Origin: Deltaproteobacteria bacterium
GTDB lineage: Bacteria > Myxococcota_A > UBA9042 > DTJE01
Length of the DNA: 7,985 nt
Assembly: GCA_016784945.1 (NCBI GenBank)
Contig: JADHTP010000140.1
Location: forward strand, 1 to 7,985
Direction: 5' to 3'
Shown here: one piece after another, positions 1-4,905 of the stretch
Numbering within the stretch: the first letter of the stretch is position 1
How the letters are laid out: every line of letters begins with the position of its first letter
Made by a program: the position numbers and the translations under genes
The notes under the pieces: model-generated
Told to the model about the DNA's origin: nothing
Database searches by the model: none
The model's input: only the letters and a program-made list of their open reading frames with translations

Positions 1-1679
1 GCCAGGCGGCCCAGGGCGGCCTCGACCTCGTCCGTCATTTGTCCATACCTGTCGAGGAGGGTCTTTGCGCCCTCGTAGTCCCCTTCCCCCTGGATGGTCA
101 GCAACCGCCGCGCCAGCTTGCGGATGGCGTCCGGGAACTTCGATGAATTCACGCCGAAACGCCCCGTAGCCGGGTCGAAGGTATAGGCGCCCTCCTCCCG
201 CAGGAAGTTGAACTCCACGATGTTGGCCTTGCCGTGGGCCTCCTCCACCCCGAATCGAACGGATCGGAAGATGCCCGCCAGCGACGTGGCCTCGGTCCGG
301 GGACGCAGGTCCGCGGGGAAGATGCCCCGGGACACCAGGTACAGCGTATTGTGAACCCCCAGCACGTCGGCCTTGCACTCCTCGATGGCCGAATAGGTCT
401 CCTTCAGGGCGAGGTTCACCGTGGTCTTGGTCCCGTCAGGTAGCGCGATCACGCCCGGTCCCAGCCCGTGACTCATCTCGTGCATCAGGATGTCGTTGAA
501 ATAGGCCTCGAAGTCGATCCGCTGGGTCAGTTCCGGATCCACCAGGGTCCGGGCAATGGGGATCAGGCTCTTGTTGAACTTGGCCTCGCCCACGTTCTTG
601 AGCATGACCTTCTTGGACCCCTTGGCCGTCCGCACCCTTTCGTCGTTGGGCAGGTTGAAGGCCGTGGTCTGGACCCCGGCCCGGGTGTCGCCCGCCGTGA
701 ACACCACGTTCACCACCGAGATGGGTGAGGACTTCCCCCGGGAGAAGTTCTTGTGCCGGTCGTCCACCGGCAGATTGGCCTCCAGTTCGTCCAGGTACCG
801 GGCCACCAGGGACAGCTTCCGGCTTTCCTCGCGGTCCACGATGGTGACGAAGGCCTCGAAGGCCGCCTTCAGGTTCATCAGTTTGTCTTCATAGACCTCG
901 TAGGGCGAAATGGTCACGTCGATGGCCGATCCGCCCTTTTCCCCCCCGGTGCCCAGGTCCATCCAGTCCATGTCGCTTTGGAAATAGTCGTTGGAAAGGA
1001 AGGCGTCCGCGCGGCTGTTCAGGAACGTCTTCAGCGCCTTGTCCCCGGTCCGCATGGCCGCCTTGCGGAGGTAGTCCGCCGCTTCCTCCAGATCGTGGCG
1101 CCAGGCCGTGGAATAGGGTACCGCCGTCAACTGCCCGCGATCATCCTTCCGGATGATGGTGAAAGGGGACAGAAACGCCTCCTTGTCTTCCGGATGGGCT
1201 TCGATCCACGCGGAAAACGCGGACTTGGTCATGTCCTCCGGATAAAAGGTGGCCCCCGAAGGCCTCCGGGACGTCCCGTAGAAAGGCTCGTCTTCTTCCA
1301 GCCGGTCATAGACGCCGTAGTTGATGTCCACGTAGTCCCTCAGCACCTCTCCCCGTTCCCCCTGAAGGTCCGCGATCTCGGCCCGCACGGCCAGACCCGT
1401 GTTGGAGGCCTGCTTCCAGAACAGGCGATCCATCACCGCGGCGGCCCGCACCAGCCACACGAGAACGGCCCGGTCCTCGGCGGAAATCCGTGCCTCGTCA
1501 ACCGTGATCTGCACGCTGGCGTACCGGTCACGTCGCGCCTTCAGTTCGGCCGTCGTGAGGGAATGAGCCGATTGCCCCAGAGTCATCCGATCACCTCCAG
1601 TGGCCTTGCCCGCGGTACCGCAGGCCAGGCTCGACAAGCACACCGCCAGGCCCAGGAACATGACGAACAGTGTTTTCAT
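1..1679 (-). CDS. M49 family zinc metallopeptidase (dipeptidyl-peptidase III-like), HEMSH variant, exported; 3' end cut by window edge
   Basis: About 559 residues are visible and the frame is open to the left edge, so the C-terminus is missing. The zinc motif H400-E-M-S-H404 is followed by E433-E-C-K-A-D438, the M49 pair that supplies two His and one Glu (probably E434) to zinc, with E401 as catalytic base. The stretch before it, with NVVFTAGDTRAG and TTAFNLPNDERV, and the later HGKANIVEFNFL also look like this family. M49 enzymes remove dipeptides from peptide N-termini. Classical members carry HEXXGH; the five-residue form is known from the Caldithrix abyssi and plant Nudix-fused homologues. 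The start at 1679 overlaps the kinase stop (ATGA) and has AAGAGG five bases upstream. It adds a signal peptide with a hydrophobic core at residues 4-18 and a cysteine at 20 (SLAC, a poor lipobox because Ser sits at -3). A second start at 1586 (Met32) has a stronger ribosome site. Peptidase family is sure; dipeptidase specificity is inferred. Confidence 0.9.
   Translation of the reverse strand, partial: MKTLFVMFLGLAVCLSSLACGTAGKATGGDRMTLGQSAHSLTTAELKARRDRYASVQITVDEARISAEDRAVLVWLVRAAAVMDRLFWKQASNTGLAVRAEIADLQGERGEVLRDYVDINYGVYDRLEEDEPFYGTSRRPSGATFYPEDMTKSAFSAWIEAHPEDKEAFLSPFTIIRKDDRGQLTAVPYSTAWRHDLEEAADYLRKAAMRTGDKALKTFLNSRADAFLSNDYFQSDMDWMDLGTGGEKGGSAIDVTISPYEVYEDKLMNLKAAFEAFVTIVDREESRKLSLVARYLDELEANLPVDDRHKNFSRGKSSPISVVNVVFTAGDTRAGVQTTAFNLPNDERVRTAKGSKKVMLKNVGEAKFNKSLIPIARTLVDPELTQRIDFEAYFNDILMHEMSHGLGPGVIALPDGTKTTVNLALKETYSAIEECKADVLGVHNTLYLVSRGIFPADLRPRTEATSLAGIFRSVRFGVEEAHGKANIVEFNFLREEGAYTFDPATGRFGVNSSKFPDAIRKLARRLLTIQGEGDYEGAKTLLDRYGQMTDEVEAALGRL
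1591..1598 (-). promoter_or_regulatory. Strong internal Shine-Dalgarno site before Met32 of the M49 peptidase
   Basis: Read on the minus strand the bases are GGAGGTGA, an 8-base match to the 16S anti-Shine-Dalgarno tail. The in-frame ATG at 1586-1584 lies 4 nt beyond it, and the GGAGG core is 7 nt from that ATG, which is near-ideal spacing. It is better than the AAGAGG before the upstream ATG at 1679. Starting here would skip the whole signal peptide and give a cytosolic enzyme. Either the annotated start should be here or both starts are used. Confidence 0.6.
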
Positions 1680-3259
1680 AGCGACCTCTTTAGAAAGAGT
1701 CGGACCGTGGTTCCCTGTCCGACCTCCGATTCAATGTCGACCTCGCCCCCGCACTCGTGGGCCACCTGCTGGACGAAGGCCAGGCCCAGCCCCGTACCCC
1801 GCTGCTTGGTGGTGGCAAAGGGTTCGAACAGCCGGGGGCGGAACTCGTCGGGTATGCCTGTGCCGCAGTCCGTGACCGCCAGCACCGCCCTTTCCCCCTT
1901 GCCGGCCGCCTCCACCGTGATGGCGCCGCCGTCGGGCATGGCCTCCACGGCGTTGCGCAGCAGATTCACCAGGGCCTGTCTCAGCTGCGCCTCGTCGGAC
2001 ACCACCATGAGGGGTTTTTCCGGTGACTTGACCACTACGTCGACCCCGGCCCCCGAAAACTCGCTGTCCATGAACATCCGGGTTTCCTGTGTCACCCGAC
2101 CCAGGTCGCAGGGGGCCAGGACGCCCTTGGGCAGACGCCCGAACTTGAGGTACTCCCCGGTGATCTCCGCGAGGCGGTCCACTTCCCGCTGCACGGCCCC
2201 GAGGACATCGTTCAGCTGCTCTCCCTCTTCCCCGTCCCCGGGACGGGCGATTTCGCGAAGGAGGTCGACGTTGAGAGCGATGGAGTTCAGGGGATTGCGC
2301 ACTTCGTGGGCCACCACCGAGGCCATGCGTCCCACCAGGGCCAGTCGTTCGGCCCGCATCAACTCGTCCTTCTTGCGCTCCAGGTCCGCTTCCCGTGCCT
2401 TCAGGGCCCGGGCAAGGGCGCCCAGGGCCTCCGCCAGGTCGTGCAGTTCCCCGGTCAGGCGTGACGGTGGTGTGACGTCGTAGTCGCCCAGGGCCAGGCG
2501 TCGGACCCCCATGGCCAGTTCCTTGACGGGACGGAGGGCCCGCAGGGTCAACAGGGTCACTATCAGGGCCACCAGGAGGGCGCCGCCGGGCACCACGAGC
2601 ACCGTGTAGGAGATCTCGGAACGCTTTTTGAACAGGGCGTCATTGGCCCGGCGGGACGCGTCAAGGACCTTCCGGCTGGTCCTCATCACCGTGGCCCGGG
2701 TGATCTGGATGATGCGGGCCAGCTCCCTGGCCAGGACCCGTGATTCTTCCTCGCGGCCGTATCCCAGCGCCGTGTTGAGCCGCCCCACCAGCATCTGCAG
2801 GAGGGCCTGGTTGTTCCCCGGCAGATCGGCGGCGTTCCCGATGAGAGGGTTCTCGGACACACCGGAGACCAGCCGGTCCCCGTCCACCAGTTCCCGGACC
2901 ACGGAGGCCGCCCCGCCCAGGAGGGTTCGGATCTCTTCCCCGGAGCCTTTCCAGTGGGCCACCTTTTCCAGTGATACGGCATCGGAGCGCAGCCTTTCGA
3001 ACACCCTGGCCCGGGGCAGGTAGTCGCCCACGCGGTCAAGGTTGGTCCTGGACGGGCTCGTGAGCAGTTCCTCGTAGCTCTTGAGTTCGAACACCAGGTT
3101 CCTGAGATCGTCGGTGGCTGGTTCCAGATCGTCCTTGAGAACGGACACGTCATCGAACAGGGAATCCGCGGCCCAGACGAGGTACACCACGGCCGCACCG
3201 AATACCACCAGTTGACCCACGAGTCCGAAGGCCACCCTCGCTGACAGGGATCCACTCAT
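1676..3259 (-). CDS. Membrane-bound sensor histidine kinase (NtrB/ZraS-like) with helical periplasmic domain and HAMP
   Basis: 527 residues. TM helix 1 spans about 9-31 and TM helix 2 about 218-240. Between them lies a roughly 185-residue periplasmic domain that looks entirely helical and resembles no ligand-binding fold I can name. A HAMP linker follows at about 241-290, then a short coiled coil (290-305). The dimerisation/phosphoacceptor domain has H318 in HEVRNPLNSI. The ATPase domain has an N box (N432, N436), a G1 box D464-C-G-T-G468, an F box F478-EPF and a G2 box GTGLGL at 488-493. All catalytic boxes are intact, so it should autophosphorylate H318 and pass phosphate to a response regulator, which is not in this window. 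The start is pinned: an in-frame TAA lies three codons upstream, inside a TATAAT, and no other start codon lies between. No Shine-Dalgarno precedes the ATG. Its stop overlaps the peptidase start by four bases, implying coupled translation. Confidence 0.95.
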   Translation of the reverse strand: MSGSLSARVAFGLVGQLVVFGAAVVYLVWAADSLFDDVSVLKDDLEPATDDLRNLVFELKSYEELLTSPSRTNLDRVGDYLPRARVFERLRSDAVSLEKVAHWKGSGEEIRTLLGGAASVVRELVDGDRLVSGVSENPLIGNAADLPGNNQALLQMLVGRLNTALGYGREEESRVLARELARIIQITRATVMRTSRKVLDASRRANDALFKKRSEISYTVLVVPGGALLVALIVTLLTLRALRPVKELAMGVRRLALGDYDVTPPSRLTGELHDLAEALGALARALKAREADLERKKDELMRAERLALVGRMASVVAHEVRNPLNSIALNVDLLREIARPGDGEEGEQLNDVLGAVQREVDRLAEITGEYLKFGRLPKGVLAPCDLGRVTQETRMFMDSEFSGAGVDVVVKSPEKPLMVVSDEAQLRQALVNLLRNAVEAMPDGGAITVEAAGKGERAVLAVTDCGTGIPDEFRPRLFEPFATTKQRGTGLGLAFVQQVAHECGGEVDIESEVGQGTTVRLFLKRSL

Positions 3260-3267
3260 CGGGCCGG

Positions 3268-3273
3268 ATTATA
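3268..3273 (-). promoter_or_regulatory. Perfect -10 hexamer (TATAAT) directly upstream of the histidine kinase
   Basis: On the minus strand the bases read TATAAT, ending 8 nt before the kinase ATG at 3259. In this G+C-rich sequence such a match is notable. Transcription would start within a few bases of the ATG, leaving little or no leader. I see no convincing -35 at 16-18 bp upstream, where the bases are G/C-rich (CGGGAA or similar). The overlapping plus-strand hexamer TATACT (3270-3275) could serve the divergent barrel gene, but that is weaker. Confidence 0.5.
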
Positions 3274-3292
3274 CTTGAAAAAAGCCATACTT
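3271..3292. repeat. Direct repeat ATACTT, two copies 16 bp apart, in the divergent promoter gap
   Basis: ATACTT occurs at 3271-3276 and again at 3287-3292, separated by an A-rich spacer with six consecutive A's in part. The first copy overlaps the kinase -10 hexamer. This A+T-rich island is the only one in the 80-bp gap, so it is the likely control region for both transcripts. Copies about one and a half helical turns apart could bind a regulator, but six bases can recur by chance. Confidence 0.2.
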
Positions 3293-3331
3293 CCCGCCCA
3301 TTGCTTCTGCTATCCTCGCCCGAACAGATGC

Positions 3332-3339
3332 GGAGAGGG
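3332..3339 (+). promoter_or_regulatory. Ribosome binding site that sets the start of the outer-membrane barrel gene
   Basis: GGAGAGGG lies just upstream of two adjacent in-frame candidates, GTG at 3339 and ATG at 3342. The GTG overlaps the site itself. The GGAG core ends 6 nt before the ATG, so ATG 3342 is the better start. Confidence 0.6.
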
Positions 3340-3341
3340 TG

Positions 3342-4895
3342 ATGCGATCAGTCAGGTTGCTCCTGCCGTTGCTCCTGGTGTTGATGTCGGCCGCCCCTGC
3401 CGCAGCCTCATCGGGAGAGGACGAGTGGAAATCGAAAACGACGATCCTGTTCGATCGTTTCGCCCTGAATCTGGGTGGCGAACTGCGGTTCATCGGCGGG
3501 CGGATCGGTGAAATCGGCGTTGAACTGGCCGACCCCAACCGCGCGGATCGGATCCCCACCGAGGGCTTCCTGACCTACCGGCTGCGATGGACCCCCTCCC
3601 TGGTGTGGAAACCCGACCACAAGATCATCAGAAAGGTCGCCATCGTCACGGAGGTGGACTTCCTCGACGGGACCATCGTGGCGGGTGACGGGCGCGATGT
3701 CCTCGAACACGCGGACAGGGCCCGCATCTCCCAGGACGCCTTCAGCAAGGACAACATCCACCTCGGCGAGGCCTACCTGGCCTTTGGCGGCCCCTTCTTC
3801 GGAATCCGGGTCGGCCGCCAGTTGTCCAACTGGGGTCTGGGCATGCTGGCCAACAACGGCCACAACGCAAGGGACGAGTTCGGTTACCGGAGCGGCGGCG
3901 ACGTGGCCGAGAGGCTGGTCATCAGCATCAAGCCCCTGCAGTTCGCTACCCGCGAAAAGTGGGGCCAGTCCCTGTCCATCAACCTGACCGGCGACTACGT
4001 GGCCAACGACGTGTTTGCCGACCGGCACGACGGGGATCAGGCCTGGCAGGGCCTGGTTTCGCTGCACTGGCACGGCGACCTGGGACAGGCGGGCGCCTAT
4101 TACGTGTGCCGCTGGCAGGAAAACGACCTGGGGGACGAGACGCGTGTTCACATCGTGGACGTATTCCTGGACATGACATTCAAGGCCGGGGATGTGGCCC
4201 TGGGAATCGCCGGGGAGTGGGCCGGCGTCTACGGCCGGACCGAGATGCCCCGCAACACCGTTTACGACAAGGGCGTGGACATCCGCACGTCCGCCCTGGT
4301 GGCCCGCGCAAAGCTGACCCACAAGTGGTTCAACGTGACCTTCGATGTGGGCCGGGCCGGCGGCGACCAGGACGCCTTCGACGGGACCCATCATTCTTTC
4401 ACCATGAATCCCAACTACCGGGTCGGGCTCCTGCTCTTCCCCGAGGTGATGAAGGCCACCACGGCGGTGACCGCCTTCAACATGGCCGATCCCACCTACG
4501 CGGGATCACCGCCCCGGGGATTCGACGTGATTCCAACGAATGGGGGCGTGTCCAACGCCATCTATGCCTTCCCCCGCATCACGGGTACCTTCCCCCACCT
4601 GGACCTGTCCGTGGGCTTCCTGGTGGCCCGCGCGGAAGTCCCCCTGGTGGACCCCTACCAGGCGGCCATCATGGGGGGTGCCGCAACGGGGCCCCGTGGC
4701 GGACCGGCTTCGAAGGACCTGGGCTACGAGGTGGACATCGCCGCGAAGACCCAGTGGGAACTGGGAGGCTGGGTGCTCCTGACGGCGGCCCTGGAATACG
4801 CCTACTGGCGGCCCGGATCGTCCTTTTCGGACGTGACCGGCGCCAAGCCCGATGGCGTTCACCTGGTGCAGGGTCGCCTGCACCTGCAGTGGTAG
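3342..4895 (+). CDS. Outer-membrane beta-barrel protein, porin-like (possibly the TIGR04551/alginate-export-like type)
   Basis: 517 residues. The N-terminus is a Sec signal peptide: R2 and R5, a Leu-rich core at 6-15, and an AAA site giving probable cleavage near residue 22/23. The mature chain shows alternating polar/hydrophobic strands with aromatic girdles throughout, such as FALNLGGELRF, FLTYRLRWTPSLVW, VAIVTEVDF and FFGIRVGRQ, separated by Asp/Gly/Asn-rich loops. It ends LVQGRLHLQW; a terminal aromatic residue in an alternating strand is the usual beta-signal for the BAM complex. The segment RVGRQLSNWGLGMLANNG (W164 onward), then DEFG, reminds me of the porin-like family TIGR04551 seen in myxobacteria and of alginate-export barrels, but this is from memory. 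I see no FadL-type hatch or NPA motif, no TonB box and no plug domain. The substrate is unknown. It sits 10 nt upstream of the lipase lipoprotein, so the two are probably co-transcribed. Confidence 0.8.
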   Translation: MRSVRLLLPLLLVLMSAAPAAASSGEDEWKSKTTILFDRFALNLGGELRFIGGRIGEIGVELADPNRADRIPTEGFLTYRLRWTPSLVWKPDHKIIRKVAIVTEVDFLDGTIVAGDGRDVLEHADRARISQDAFSKDNIHLGEAYLAFGGPFFGIRVGRQLSNWGLGMLANNGHNARDEFGYRSGGDVAERLVISIKPLQFATREKWGQSLSINLTGDYVANDVFADRHDGDQAWQGLVSLHWHGDLGQAGAYYVCRWQENDLGDETRVHIVDVFLDMTFKAGDVALGIAGEWAGVYGRTEMPRNTVYDKGVDIRTSALVARAKLTHKWFNVTFDVGRAGGDQDAFDGTHHSFTMNPNYRVGLLLFPEVMKATTAVTAFNMADPTYAGSPPRGFDVIPTNGGVSNAIYAFPRITGTFPHLDLSVGFLVARAEVPLVDPYQAAIMGGAATGPRGGPASKDLGYEVDIAAKTQWELGGWVLLTAALEYAYWRPGSSFSDVTGAKPDGVHLVQGRLHLQW

Positions 4896-4900
4896 GGAGG
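4894..4900 (+). promoter_or_regulatory. Ribosome binding site of the lipase gene, overlapping the barrel stop codon
   Basis: AGGGAGG begins inside the barrel's TAG stop (4893-4895). Tandem ATG codons follow at 4903 and 4906. Spacing from GGAGG is 2 nt to the first and 5 nt to the second, so 4906 is preferred. The two choices differ by one Met only. Confidence 0.65.
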
Positions 4901-4905
4901 CAATG

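Noticed and set aside
753..2483. A 576-codon open frame on the plus strand across the peptidase and kinase genes
   Set aside because: It crosses two minus-strand genes with full family motifs. Its own translation is low-complexity (Arg, Ser, Pro, Gly, Val, His), as expected from the reverse strand of G+C-rich genes.
3408..4394. A 328-codon minus-strand open frame inside the barrel gene
   Set aside because: It is antisense to a well-supported outer-membrane protein gene, is rich in Gly/Val/His without domain motifs, and has no ribosome site I can credit.
4852..4905. Extension of the lipase to an ATG at 4852, inside the barrel gene
   Set aside because: It would put 18 residues before a clean lipoprotein signal peptide, and a good ribosome site sits immediately before 4906.
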